This document shows positions 7,067 to 15,779 of a stretch of 41,101 bases of DNA, in pieces. This stretch comes from Nitrospirota bacterium. Its GTDB lineage: Bacteria; Nitrospirota; Thermodesulfovibrionia; Thermodesulfovibrionales; Dissulfurispiraceae. The position numbers and the translations under genes are program-made. The stretch spans positions 1-41,101 of the forward strand of contig JAJYXI010000057.1 of NCBI GenBank assembly GCA_021791055.1, read 5' to 3'. How positions within the stretch are numbered: position 1 is the first letter of the stretch; the number at the start of each line of letters is the position of its first letter. Under the pieces are notes generated by a model that saw only the letters and a program-made list of their open reading frames with translations, made no database searches and was not told the origin of the DNA.

Positions 7067-8329
7067 CTATTTGTTCATCATCTCCAGGAACTCTTTGTTG
7101 CTTTTTGCTCCCTTAAGCTTGCTGAGCAGGAATTCCATGCTTTCCACTGTGCTCAAAGGATTCAATACCTTTCTGAGGATCCACATCTTGTTGAGAACAT
7201 CCGTATTAACGAGCAGCTCCTCTTTCCTTGTTCCTGAAGCATTAATGTCAATGCTCGGGAATATCCTCTTGTCAACGAGCTTGCGGTCAAGGTGGAGCTC
7301 CATATTGCCTGTTCCCTTGAACTCCTCGAAGATTACATCATCCATCCTGCTTCCTGTATCTACAAGCGCTGTTGCGAGTATGGTGAGACTGCCGCCTTCT
7401 TCAATGCTTCTTGCGGTGCCGAAAAATCTCTTGGGTCTCTGGAGGGCATTGGCATCAAGTCCGCCTGACAATACCTTTCCGCTTGTCGGAGTTATTGTAT
7501 TATAAGCCCTTGCAAGCCTTGTTATGCTGTCAAGGAGTATGACCACATCCTTCTTTGTCTCTACCAGTCTCTTTGCCCTTTCGATGACCATTTCGGAGAC
7601 CTGACAATGTCTCTGCGGCGGCTCGTCAAAGGTGGAGCTTATAATCTCTGCTGTGCTCACCTGTCTCTTCCAGTCTGTCACTTCCTCGGGTCTTTCATCT
7701 ATCAGGAGTATTATCAGGTGTATCTCCTTGTGGTTCTTTTTAATGGACTTTGCTATGGACTGAAGGAGCACTGTCTTTCCGGTTCTCGGCGCTGCAACTA
7801 CAAGTCCACGCTGTCCCTTGCCTATGGGTGTTATGAGGTCCATAACCCTCATGGAGTAATCATCGGGATGATACTCAAGGTTTATCTTTTCAGTCGGATA
7901 ATACGGAGTAAGGTTGTCGAATAATGGACGGCTTACATTGTCCTCGGTAGATTCTCCATTTATGGTTTCTACTTTCAGGAGCGCGAAATATCTTTCATTC
8001 TCTTTTGGAGGTCTTATCTGTCCCGATACAAAATCGCCTGTCCTTAATGTGAACCTCCTTATCTGTGACGGGGATACATATATGTCATCAGGAGAGGGAA
8101 GGTAGCTGTAATCAGGGGAGCGGAGAAAACCAAAGCCGTCAGGGAGTATCTCCAGAACACCCGCTCCATAGACATTTCCGGCCTTTTCAGCCTGCGCCTG
8201 CAGTATGGCAAATATAAGCTCCTGCTTTCTCATTCCTGTTGCACCTTCCACATTGAGTTCCTTGGCAAGGTGCGTGAGTCCATCAATGTTCTTTTCTTTC
8301 AATTCCGAAATTGAAATATAGCTTTCCAT
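7067..8329 (-). CDS. rho: Transcription termination factor Rho
   Basis: A 420-aa protein, the usual Rho length. It has the N-terminal helical domain ([20 protein letters not shown]), the cold-shock-like RNA-binding fold with GFGFLRSP, and a RecA-type ATPase with Walker A APRTGKT, Walker [17 protein letters not shown], and the secondary-site loops ([17 protein letters not shown]). It is an RNA-dependent helicase that ends transcription. I chose the ATG at 8329 (AGAGAGG upstream) over an in-frame ATG at 8356. The gene has its own sigma-70-like promoter and a long structured leader, in line with the known autoregulation of rho genes. Confidence 0.95.
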   Translation of the reverse strand: MESYISISELKEKNIDGLTHLAKELNVEGATGMRKQELIFAILQAQAEKAGNVYGAGVLEILPDGFGFLRSPDYSYLPSPDDIYVSPSQIRRFTLRTGDFVSGQIRPPKENERYFALLKVETINGESTEDNVSRPLFDNLTPYYPTEKINLEYHPDDYSMRVMDLITPIGKGQRGLVVAAPRTGKTVLLQSIAKSIKKNHKEIHLIILLIDERPEEVTDWKRQVSTAEIISSTFDEPPQRHCQVSEMVIERAKRLVETKKDVVILLDSITRLARAYNTITPTSGKVLSGGLDANALQRPKRFFGTARSIEEGGSLTILATALVDTGSRMDDVIFEEFKGTGNMELHLDRKLVDKRIFPSIDINASGTRKEELLVNTDVLNKMWILRKVLNPLSTVESMEFLLSKLKGAKSNKEFLEMMNK

Positions 8330-8368
8330 GTGTTTTTTACCTCTCTGTGTTGTCATAATTAATCGCTA

Positions 8369-8448
8369 TTGGATAATTTGGTCATCAAGTAATTGATTTT
8401 TAATATTCGAATACTCCTGATGGTTTAATGGCTTAATGACTTATCAAC
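8369..8448 (-). repeat. Degenerate octamer array in the rho leader
   Basis: On the minus strand four octamers follow in phase (GTTGATAA, GTCATTAA, GCCATTAA, ACCATCAG; 8448-8417). A second, looser group lies at 8392-8369. One segment of each group pairs in inverted orientation at 8 of 9 bases (8381-8389 with 8432-8440). It looks like a decayed member of the same array family. Confidence 0.4.
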
Positions 8449-8508
8449 CAAGTATGAATTGCTTAATCCTTGAGTTCTGCTTTTTGATTTTTGCATCTGT
8501 TCTTACGA

Positions 8509-8557
8509 ATTATCCCTAACTCTGGCCCAACTCTGGACTTAATTCAGGAGGGATAAT
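8509..8557 (-). promoter_or_regulatory. Inverted repeat near the 5' end of the rho leader
   Basis: ATTATCCCT (8509-8517) and AGGGATAAT (8549-8557) are perfect 9-bp inverted complements. The loop between them holds two direct copies of AACTCTGG. It starts about 10 nt after the predicted start of transcription. It could be a leader stem acting in rho autoregulation, or a protein-binding site. The rest of the 8330-8573 leader holds a possible 23-codon ORF without a clear ribosome site. Confidence 0.45.
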
Positions 8558-8573
8558 CAGAATGACTATAATT

Positions 8574-8602
8574 AGAATACAAAATGTTTATATCTTTGTC
8601 AA
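8574..8602 (-). promoter_or_regulatory. Sigma-70-type promoter for rho
   Basis: On the minus strand TTGACA (8602-8597), a 17-nt spacer, then TATTCT (8579-8574): a perfect -35 and a good -10. The predicted start is near 8567, giving a leader of about 240 nt before the rho ATG. Confidence 0.7.
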
Positions 8603-8626
8603 TACTTGTTCCTGTGAAAACGGGAA

Positions 8627-9184
8627 TCAAATGAACTCTTTTTCGCATCGGGCTATAATCTGCGTCATCTCCTCCTCGGATATGTCAGGCAGTACAATCC
8701 TGCCGTTTTCATCGCGGTCGAGTTGTGAAATGCCGGGGAACTGCCTTTCCAGCAATTTAATGTTTAGTGCCTGCTGTCTGATTATGTCCAGAAGCCTCCT
8801 GTTTTCCTCTTCCAGATTATACTTGTCGATTGCAGCCTTTACAGCAAACCGTATATCCATATCATTCCACGGCTTTGTGAAGAATCTGTAAATCTCGCCC
8901 TCGTTGATTGCCTTCATTGCAGAATCTATGCTTGCATGCCCTGTCAGCATAATCCTGATTATATTGGGGAATTGTTCACGAACCATTGAAAGGAATTCCG
9001 AGCCGGAGATTTCCGGCATCCTTTCATCGGATATAACCACCTTTATAGAGTGCTTTTTCAATATCTCCATGGCCTCCGGTGCACTGTTGGCTGAATATAT
9101 CCGATAAGGCTCATCAATGAATACCCTCGTAAGCGCAGAGATTACATTCGGCTCGTCATCAACTATCAGGATGTTGTCTTCCAT
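8627..9184 (-). CDS. Single-receiver response regulator with coiled-coil tail
   Basis: The 185-aa protein has a receiver domain (acidic pocket D9/D10/E11, phosphoacceptor D53 in VISDERMP, and a KPWND motif), a short coiled coil (about 122-145), and a C-terminal segment with FPGI and RDENGRIVLPDIS. The KPWND signature is shared with the five other KPWND receivers in this operon and is common in RpfG-type regulators. No output domain is recognised, so it may act by protein contact. It overlaps the upstream ATPase fusion by 19 nt and is the last gene of the 15-kb signalling operon. Confidence 0.85.
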   Translation of the reverse strand: MEDNILIVDDEPNVISALTRVFIDEPYRIYSANSAPEAMEILKKHSIKVVISDERMPEISGSEFLSMVREQFPNIIRIMLTGHASIDSAMKAINEGEIYRFFTKPWNDMDIRFAVKAAIDKYNLEEENRRLLDIIRQQALNIKLLERQFPGISQLDRDENGRIVLPDISEEEMTQIIARCEKEFI

Positions 9185-11616
9185 TCTAAACCTCCTTTAT
9201 CCGTCTGCTTTTTCGTCCCGCAGAACGGGCATATGAGCCATTCCTCCTCAAGTGGCAGTTTACAATTATGGCATATGTTATGCCTGAACATGCCGCAGTA
9301 GGGGCAGAATAAAAATTTTATATCGATCATGTTGCCGCAGTTCTCGCACTGGCGCTCATACTTTGTGGGAGGGCCTATTACCCTCAATAGCTCCTCCAGT
9401 GTCGTAATGCCGAGCCTTACCTTCTCTATCCCATCCTCTATTAATGTCCTCATCCCTCCCGCCTTTGCGAGGTTCATAATTTCCGACTCTTTATAATCGC
9501 TGCTTATGAGCTGCCTGAACTCATCGTTCATTACAAACAACTCGAAAATACCTGTCCTTCCAAGATAGCCTGTATTATTGCATTTGCTGCATCCCTTGCC
9601 AATGGTCACTTCCTTGAAAGTGTTCTCCGGTATCTTGAGGAGCTTCATTCCCTCTGCATCAGGACTGGTTGTTGTCTTACAGTAGTGGCAGACTTTTCTT
9701 ACAAGTCTTTGCGCTATTATCCCTTCAATAGCCGATGCGATGAGATATGGTTTGACGCCGATATCGATAAGACGGGTGATGGATGCCACTGTGTTGTTTG
9801 TGTGGAGGCTTGTTAAAACCATGTGGCCTGTGAGCGCTGCCTTGAATGCCACATCCGCTGTTTCATGATCACGGATTTCACCCACCAGTATTACATCAGG
9901 GTCCTGCCTTAGCGTCGCCCTCAATACGGATGCAAAGGAAAGTCCTATGCGCTCCCTTACATAAACCTGACTGGCATCTTCGAGGAAGTATTCGACAGGG
10001 TCTTCTATGGTCTCATAGTTTTTGGTGGACTGGAGCATTTCATAAAGAATGGAATAAAGCATGGTGGTCTTGCCGCTTCCTGTGGGGCCGGTCGATATCA
10101 GTATGCCCTGAGGTTTTTTTATGACTACCTCCAATCTCTGTAGGTCGTCCTGCAGCATTCCAAGCTCTGCAATCTTTTTGATGGAGGCGCCTTTATCCAG
10201 TATCCTCATAACAATTTTTTCGCCATTTATAGTCGGCATGCTTGAGACCCTTACATCCACTATTCTTGTGCCTGTTTTCATGGTAATCCTTCCGTCCTGC
10301 GGCTTGCGGCGCTCTGAAATGTCCATCTTGGCAAGGATCTTCATCCTCGATATAACAGCAGGGTGGAGATTTGAAGGTATTTTTATCTTTGTGTGGAGCA
10401 TTCCGTCGATTCTGTATCTGACAATTGTATATTTGGTCTTTGGCTCGATGTGTATATCGCTTGCCTGATAGCGGAGCGCCTCCATGATGATTGCATTTAC
10501 AATCCTTACAATTGGTGGAATGCCTGATGTGCTGATGAGCTCCTGAACATTTATGTCCGATTCATCTTCTTCTATGACAACATCTATTTCCTCTATGGGC
10601 TCAAACTCCAGTGTTTCTCCGATTTCCTGAATTGTTTCTGTCCCTTCTCTTTCTCCGTATATTTTTTTAATCTGATTAATAATATCAGAGGAAGTTGCAA
10701 CCACAGGAATTACTTTAAATCCCGTAAGCATGGAGATATTGTCTGTTTTCATAATGTCCGAAGGGTCTGCCATGGCAATTGTTAAATTCCTGCCGTCGAG
10801 TTTTATGGGAATCAGCCTGTTTTTTTCACACAGCTCCATGGGTAGAAACTTTGCCACATTCGGGTTTATACGAACCTCTTTAAGGTCTATATAATCTAAA
10901 TTCTGGTGCTTCTGGAGCGCCTGTACCATCTTCGATTCTGTCGTAAATCCAAGTCGGACTATTACATCGCTTATGAATTCGTCCTTATCTTTTTCTTTCA
11001 ATGCCCTGCTGAGCTGTTCATTGGTGATGATGCCAGATTTCACGAGTATGCTGCCTAAAATTCCCCTGTATTCGTCAAAGAGATTGGAGTAGGTTTTGAT
11101 TTTTACCTGCTGCTCCTTTGCCAGCTCCTTGAGCTTCTTATTTTCATGGATCAGGACATACTGCTGCAGGGCAAGGCTTACGGTCAGACGCAGGTCTTCG
11201 TCATTCCACGGTTTTGTTATGAATTTATAGACAGCGCCTTCATTCACTGCACCCATAATCGCCTGAATATCCGCATGGCCTGTGAGCATGATCCGTATGG
11301 TCTCGGGCCATCTGTTTTTAATCTCTCTGAGCAGTTCGGAACCTAACATCCCGGGCATTCTGTGGTCGGAAATCACCAGGTGAACGACGGTGTTTTCTAT
11401 AGTCCTGAGGGCATCTTCCCCTGAAGCGGCGGTCAGGATTTCGTAGTTTTCATCGAGGAATATGCGTCTAAGCGCATTAAGCACATTTTCTTCATCGTCG
11501 ACAAAGAGCAGCGTAAACCTTCTCTGTTCAGAATCCGGCATTTCTCCGGAGCGGATTATTTCATCTTCGGATCCGTCTTTTTTTACTGCCTTGAAGAGTT
11601 CAGCGTATTTACTCAT
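9166..11616 (-). CDS. Receiver - PilB/GspE-type ATPase - double zinc ribbon fusion
   Basis: The 816-aa protein has, in order: receiver domain (about 33-155; D84, KPWND), coiled linker, MshEN/T2SSE N-domain-like region (about 182-325), secretion ATPase (about 355-750; Walker A GPTGSGKTT at 510-518, Walker B VILVGEIRD near 575-583, HTNN His box, and the PilB/GspE zinc site C643/C646/C676/C679), and a C-terminal double zinc ribbon (C757, C760, C771, C774, C782, C785, C796, C799). The ATPase would power type IV pilus assembly or type II secretion. Fusion to a receiver implies direct phospho-control, and the N-domain may bind c-di-GMP, although its first RLG-type motif is imperfect. No pilin or secretin gene is nearby. 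It overlaps the upstream kinase by 8 nt. Confidence 0.9.
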   Translation of the reverse strand: MSKYAELFKAVKKDGSEDEIIRSGEMPDSEQRRFTLLFVDDEENVLNALRRIFLDENYEILTAASGEDALRTIENTVVHLVISDHRMPGMLGSELLREIKNRWPETIRIMLTGHADIQAIMGAVNEGAVYKFITKPWNDEDLRLTVSLALQQYVLIHENKKLKELAKEQQVKIKTYSNLFDEYRGILGSILVKSGIITNEQLSRALKEKDKDEFISDVIVRLGFTTESKMVQALQKHQNLDYIDLKEVRINPNVAKFLPMELCEKNRLIPIKLDGRNLTIAMADPSDIMKTDNISMLTGFKVIPVVATSSDIINQIKKIYGEREGTETIQEIGETLEFEPIEEIDVVIEEDESDINVQELISTSGIPPIVRIVNAIIMEALRYQASDIHIEPKTKYTIVRYRIDGMLHTKIKIPSNLHPAVISRMKILAKMDISERRKPQDGRITMKTGTRIVDVRVSSMPTINGEKIVMRILDKGASIKKIAELGMLQDDLQRLEVVIKKPQGILISTGPTGSGKTTMLYSILYEMLQSTKNYETIEDPVEYFLEDASQVYVRERIGLSFASVLRATLRQDPDVILVGEIRDHETADVAFKAALTGHMVLTSLHTNNTVASITRLIDIGVKPYLIASAIEGIIAQRLVRKVCHYCKTTTSPDAEGMKLLKIPENTFKEVTIGKGCSKCNNTGYLGRTGIFELFVMNDEFRQLISSDYKESEIMNLAKAGGMRTLIEDGIEKVRLGITTLEELLRVIGPPTKYERQCENCGNMIDIKFLFCPYCGMFRHNICHNCKLPLEEEWLICPFCGTKKQTDKGGLEWKTTS

Positions 11617-12982
11617 AAAAACCGTTTCCCGTTTCCCGTTTCCCGTTCAATGGCAATGTTATTACAAAGGTTGCCCCCTTCTCCGGCTCGCTCTTGACTT
11701 CGATATTCCCTCCATACCGGGATATAATATCATAGGTTACTGTCAGACCCATGCCTATGCCTTTGCCCACATCCTTTGTGGTAAAAAAAGGCTCAAATAT
11801 GCGGCTCTGGATCTCAGAGGGAATGCCCTTACCATTGTCAGCAATGGAAATGACCGCATTATCACCGTGCTGTTCTGTTTTAATCGTTACTATAATGTTA
11901 TCGTCCCTTGAATGGAGGGCGTTTAACAGGATGTTCAGAAACGCCTGACAAATAAGCCCGGGATTGCCGTAGAAACCCGCAACCTGACCATACTGTTTTG
12001 CGATCTCTGCCGACCTGTTTTTTATCTCATGTGAAAGCACACCGATGGTATTGTCCATTTCTTCATTGATACTCATCTCACTGTCGGTAGCTTCATCTAT
12101 GTGTGAGAAGTCCTTCAGATTGACCACAATGTTTTTTATACGCTCGGCTCCGTCAACGCTCTGTTTAATGAGGCCATGGATATCATTTATTATGAAGTCA
12201 ATCTTTAGTTTTTTCCGCAGTTCTTCTGATTCCCGACTTCTGTGCCCTGACTCCTGACTGTAAAATCTAAGCATTTCATCAATATTTTTAATATATTTCC
12301 AGAATGTATTGAGATTGCTGTAAATAAAGCCCATGGGATTGTTTATCTCATGGGCAACGCCTGCTGCAAGCTTTCCTATGGACGCCATCTTCTCCTGCTG
12401 GAGGAGCCTTGTGTATGCCCTTTTCAATTCTTCTGTTCTTTCAATGACCCTTTGCTCAAGGGTCTCTGCCAGCTCCTTGTATTTCTTTTCCGAGGCTGTC
12501 AGGTTTTTGTTGATTTCAAGAAGCTCTTCGTAAGACCTTTTTACAACAGTTGTGTGCAGTTCTGTGGTGAATACCCGTTTTACGATATTCCTTATTATGA
12601 TGTTGAGACCCGTGAAAGCGGTATCCATGAGGTTCGAGAGAAACTGTTCATTTAGCGCTTCTGGTGCGGATACGAAAAAGAAACCGATGGGTTCAGCCTC
12701 ATGATAGATGGCAGATAATCGCCAGTTAACTCTGCTTAGGGTCTCCAGGTTTTTGTGATCTCTTTTTGTTATGGCCTCCATTACAGTTGACGGCAATTCT
12801 CTGTTATCCGGGATATTGCCTTCCGACCATAGGAATTTGCCCTTGTCGTCTGTAACAGCCGCAAGGTCTGCGCCTGCCTCCACCATTGCCTTCAACAGGG
12901 GGAGCACATCCGGGGCGCTCAGTATGTCTTTAAGCCCCATATCTGCGCCGAGGGAAAAATCTATCCTGTCCATTTGTTCCAT
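11609..12982 (-). CDS. Soluble histidine kinase with N-terminal sensory domain
   Basis: The 457-aa protein has no transmembrane helix. Residues 1-140 form a domain I cannot assign firmly (Roadblock- or GAF-like by feel: an AAVTDDKGKFLWSEG stretch and a predicted alpha/beta pattern). A coiled coil follows (about 145-198), then HisKA with H211 in AHEINNP, then HATPase (DNGKGIP, GKGIGMGLTV). The gene follows the MglA-like GTPase by 1 nt and overlaps the PilB fusion, so it may sense GTPase state and phosphorylate the receiver-ATPase. Two short heptamer arrays lie inside it, one in the kinase core and one encoding its last residues. Confidence 0.85.
   Translation of the reverse strand: MEQMDRIDFSLGADMGLKDILSAPDVLPLLKAMVEAGADLAAVTDDKGKFLWSEGNIPDNRELPSTVMEAITKRDHKNLETLSRVNWRLSAIYHEAEPIGFFFVSAPEALNEQFLSNLMDTAFTGLNIIIRNIVKRVFTTELHTTVVKRSYEELLEINKNLTASEKKYKELAETLEQRVIERTEELKRAYTRLLQQEKMASIGKLAAGVAHEINNPMGFIYSNLNTFWKYIKNIDEMLRFYSQESGHRSRESEELRKKLKIDFIINDIHGLIKQSVDGAERIKNIVVNLKDFSHIDEATDSEMSINEEMDNTIGVLSHEIKNRSAEIAKQYGQVAGFYGNPGLICQAFLNILLNALHSRDDNIIVTIKTEQHGDNAVISIADNGKGIPSEIQSRIFEPFFTTKDVGKGIGMGLTVTYDIISRYGGNIEVKSEPEKGATFVITLPLNGKRETGNGFYE
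11624..11647 (-). repeat. Heptamer array (GTTTCCC x3) at the end of the kinase gene
   Basis: Three exact GTTTCCC units (11624-11644) plus GTT. On the minus strand they encode the last residues of the kinase (GKRETGNG). Single orientation. Confidence 0.6.
12223..12257 (-). repeat. In-frame heptamer array inside the kinase core
   Basis: Five degenerate heptamers in plus orientation: CTTCTGA, TTCCCGA, CTTCTGT, GCCCTGA, CTCCTGA. They are translated as SQESGHRSRESEE, in the helix between HisKA and the DFIINDI motif, the same place where the kinase at 17547 carries its own array. Confidence 0.55.
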
Positions 12983-12983
12983 A

Positions 12984-13652
12984 CTACTGCTCTGCCAAAT
13001 CGGCGCTTAGCCTTGCAAGGTTATCCACGAACATCTCCTTTGTGAGCATATGTTTTTCTTTCAGGCTGTGGCGGATGTCGATGTAATCGTAAGTGAGCGC
13101 TACAAGCCTCCTGAATGTTTCGAGAACGCCCTGTCCGTATAATGCAGATGCCATAAAAACCGGTATGCCTGTGGATTCCCATGCCCTGTGAATCTCATCT
13201 TCTGAAATAATATCCTTCAAGTCTCTTTTGTTAAATTGTATAATGAGGGGTATCTTCTCTATATCGATTCCCACAAATGCAAGGTTTTTTTCGAGGTTTT
13301 CGAAGCTCTCAACATTATTCGCAGATTCCGAAATCTGGGAGTCAGCAATAAAGGCGATGCCGTCGGCCCTTGTCAATACCGCCTTTCTGGTTGCATCGTG
13401 CCGCACCTGTCCCGGAACAGTATAGACCTTTACCTTTATCTTCAGACCGCCCGGGGCTGTAAAGAAAAAGGGGAGCAGGTCAAAGAATATGGTGCGGTCA
13501 TCTTTTGTATCGAGTGTCATCAAATCACCCCTGCCTTCTATGGCAAGGATGTCGTGGAGCCGCAAAAGATTGGTGGTCTTGCCTGACATGGCAGGGCCGT
13601 AATATACGAGCTTTAAAACCATCCTTTGCTCTATTTCGTCGTATTCAATCAT
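12984..13652 (-). CDS. MglA-like Ras-family GTPase
   Basis: The 222-aa protein has P-loop GPAMSGKTTN (19-28), G3 box TVPGQ, which is the MglA form of the motif, G4 box NKRD and G5 SAL. The neighbouring FIADSQ and the absence of a membrane tail also match MglA, the bacterial GTPase that sets cell polarity and directs type IV pili and gliding machinery. No MglB (Roadblock) GAP gene is recognised next to it, though the kinase downstream has an unassigned N-terminal domain. It overlaps the HD-type regulator by 4 nt. Inferred: part of a switch that positions or activates the PilB-like ATPase. Confidence 0.88.
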   Translation of the reverse strand: MIEYDEIEQRMVLKLVYYGPAMSGKTTNLLRLHDILAIEGRGDLMTLDTKDDRTIFFDLLPFFFTAPGGLKIKVKVYTVPGQVRHDATRKAVLTRADGIAFIADSQISESANNVESFENLEKNLAFVGIDIEKIPLIIQFNKRDLKDIISEDEIHRAWESTGIPVFMASALYGQGVLETFRRLVALTYDYIDIRHSLKEKHMLTKEMFVDNLARLSADLAEQ

Positions 13653-14998
13653 TTCCTTTTTACCCAGATAAATACTCCTGTTTTTGCCGGATCAATATGA
13701 TAGCCCCTTTTTAATGTCGCTATATTCTTGTCGTTCAATACACTGCCTGCACTTAAAAGTAAAAGCCCTGTTCCGCTCCTTATATCCCTGGACACGATCA
13801 TTCCCGGCATGACATCGTTGACTGTCAATTCTATCTCTATCCTCGTTTTCAGGTCTATTTCTATTTCTTTAAATATCGAGGCGAATCTTTCCTTTACTAC
13901 ATCGGTAAGGAATTTGAACATCTCAGGGTCGAACTGCGTTCCAAGAGATGCCTTTATCTTATCCAGAACACCCTGCACGGCATGAATTTGAAATGTACCA
14001 TGAATCAGTCTGTCAAATTGATCAGCTATTGCGATTATTCTCGAACCAACCGGTATCTGTTTTTCCTTGATGCCGTCAGGGAACCCTTTTCCGTTAAACC
14101 ACTCGTGATGGTGTCTTATAAGAACGCCCGCACTACGGAGGTCCTCAATAAAGTCAATAGCAGCCTGTCCCCTTACAGTGTGCTTTCTGTATTCTACAAT
14201 CTCATCAGGAGACATCTCGGCAGAGGTTTTTAACAAAACAACATCGGAGATGCCGATTTTACCAATATCATGCAGTTGGGCTGCTATCGCAATTGTTTCT
14301 GCTTCGGAACTATTCATGCCCATTTTTATTGCCATCTCTTTTGATATTGCTGCAACACTATTTGAGTGGCTGCTAACGGATTTATCCTTTAATTCGATGA
14401 GATTTGAAAACGAAGAGATAAAGTCTTTAATGTTTCTGTTTAACCTCTCATTGAGTCTTTCAAGCTCCTTATTCTGTCTTGTTAAGTCTACTGTCTGCTG
14501 CTGTACGTAAAATTCAAGCTCTGAACTCCACTTCTTAAGTTCTTCATTCTGCTTTCTTGTGAGTTCTGTAAGGCGCTTATTTTCCTTTTTCAGGTTGTAT
14601 ATTTCTACCGAATTCAGTACTGTCAGCATCAAGTCGTTGTCGTCCCATGGCTTTGTTATATACTTTGATGCGCCTCCCTTATTTACTGCATCCATTGCCG
14701 CATTGATATCGGCATAGCCTGTAAGTACAATTCTTACGGATTCGGGCTGCATCTTTCTTGCCTTTTCGAGGAATTCCGAGCCGCTCATTTCAGGCATCTT
14801 CTGGTCGGAGACTATGACGGCAACCTCGCTGTTTTTCAACATTCCGAGGCCTTCCTTGCCTGACATGGCTGTGAGGATGTTTATGCCGTCCACATCCATG
14901 AACAGCCGCCTCATGGAGCGGAGGACATTTTCTTCATCGTCCACAAAGAGGACATTGAATATTTCTTTATTAGGCAATGTTATCCCTGATAAATGCAA
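13649..14998 (-). CDS. Response regulator with HD-GYP-type phosphodiesterase domain
   Basis: The 449-aa protein has a receiver (D65, KPWDD), a long coiled coil (about 135-195), and an HD-GYP domain: H243-D244 in LHDIGKIG, HHHE at 296-299, and GFP at 305-307 in place of GYP. A C-terminal domain of about 95 aa follows (VNDVMPGMIVSRDI...), as seen in some RpfG relatives. The expected activity is hydrolysis of c-di-GMP; the GFP variant may weaken it. The start is a TTG at 14998 with AAGGTGG 6 nt upstream, inside the end of the preceding gene (29-nt overlap); a second TTG at 14977 is possible. Confidence 0.87.
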   Translation of the reverse strand: MHLSGITLPNKEIFNVLFVDDEENVLRSMRRLFMDVDGINILTAMSGKEGLGMLKNSEVAVIVSDQKMPEMSGSEFLEKARKMQPESVRIVLTGYADINAAMDAVNKGGASKYITKPWDDNDLMLTVLNSVEIYNLKKENKRLTELTRKQNEELKKWSSELEFYVQQQTVDLTRQNKELERLNERLNRNIKDFISSFSNLIELKDKSVSSHSNSVAAISKEMAIKMGMNSSEAETIAIAAQLHDIGKIGISDVVLLKTSAEMSPDEIVEYRKHTVRGQAAIDFIEDLRSAGVLIRHHHEWFNGKGFPDGIKEKQIPVGSRIIAIADQFDRLIHGTFQIHAVQGVLDKIKASLGTQFDPEMFKFLTDVVKERFASIFKEIEIDLKTRIEIELTVNDVMPGMIVSRDIRSGTGLLLLSAGSVLNDKNIATLKRGYHIDPAKTGVFIWVKRK

Positions 14999-15761
14999 GG
15001 GTTACCACCTTTTGCTCCTTTCCAATATCCAATGAGACTCCGAGAAGTTTTCCTGAGATACCATTTATCTCCACTTTCTCCACAGCGCCATATCTGGTCT
15101 TCATTGTGTCCACAAACTTCATTACCTTTTCCGGCATGGTGTGCTGGTCTCCTGTAACACCCTTCCATGCGGGATTGCATCGAAATACCATATTTTTAAA
15201 GTCAAAAAAGGAGATCCCTATGGGCAATGAATCAATGATATGTTGGTTGATATTCATCTCCTTGCTTTTAGACTCAAGATGGGCTGACTGTTGTTCCATG
15301 AATTCCTTCAGTTTGCTGTTTAACATTACGAGCTGCCTGTTTTTTTCCTCAAGTTCGGATGTCAGCTCAAGGTTTTTCTTATGGAGGAAGTATCTGTCGA
15401 GGGCATTGGATATGGTAATTCTCAATTCATCATCATTCCACGGTTTTGGAATGAATTTGTAGATATGTCCCTCGTTTACGGCTGTAATCAATGCATTAAG
15501 GTCTGCATAACCGGAAAGGATTATTCTTATGATATCCTCCCGCTGTTTCCTTACGACCTTCAGGAGTTCGATGCCGTTCATATCAGGCATGCGGTAGTCA
15601 GAGACAATGAGCTGCACATCGTTTTCTTCCAGTATCTTCAGGGCTTCCTTCCCTGACAGTGCCGTGAGTATTGTGTAACCGGCATCCATGAAGACCCTTT
15701 TTACTGCGGTGAGGACATTCTCCTCATCATCCACAAAGAGTATCTTGACCTTTTCATCCAT
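14970..15761 (-). CDS. Response regulator with receiver, coiled coil and PAS-like output
   Basis: The 263-aa protein has a receiver (D55 in VSDYRMP, KPWND), a coiled coil (about 125-165), and a PAS-like domain (about 168-260: IIDSLPIGISFFDFKNMVFRC). There is no kinase or DNA-binding domain. It is a paralogue of the gene at 16736-17545, so receiver-PAS proteins and HD-GYP proteins alternate in the operon. GGAGGGGG precedes the ATG. Inferred: an adaptor that changes binding partners when phosphorylated or when its PAS senses a ligand. Confidence 0.83.
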   Translation of the reverse strand: MDEKVKILFVDDEENVLTAVKRVFMDAGYTILTALSGKEALKILEENDVQLIVSDYRMPDMNGIELLKVVRKQREDIIRIILSGYADLNALITAVNEGHIYKFIPKPWNDDELRITISNALDRYFLHKKNLELTSELEEKNRQLVMLNSKLKEFMEQQSAHLESKSKEMNINQHIIDSLPIGISFFDFKNMVFRCNPAWKGVTGDQHTMPEKVMKFVDTMKTRYGAVEKVEINGISGKLLGVSLDIGKEQKVVTLAFIRDNIA

Positions 15762-15779
15762 TTCCCCCTCCTGTATATA

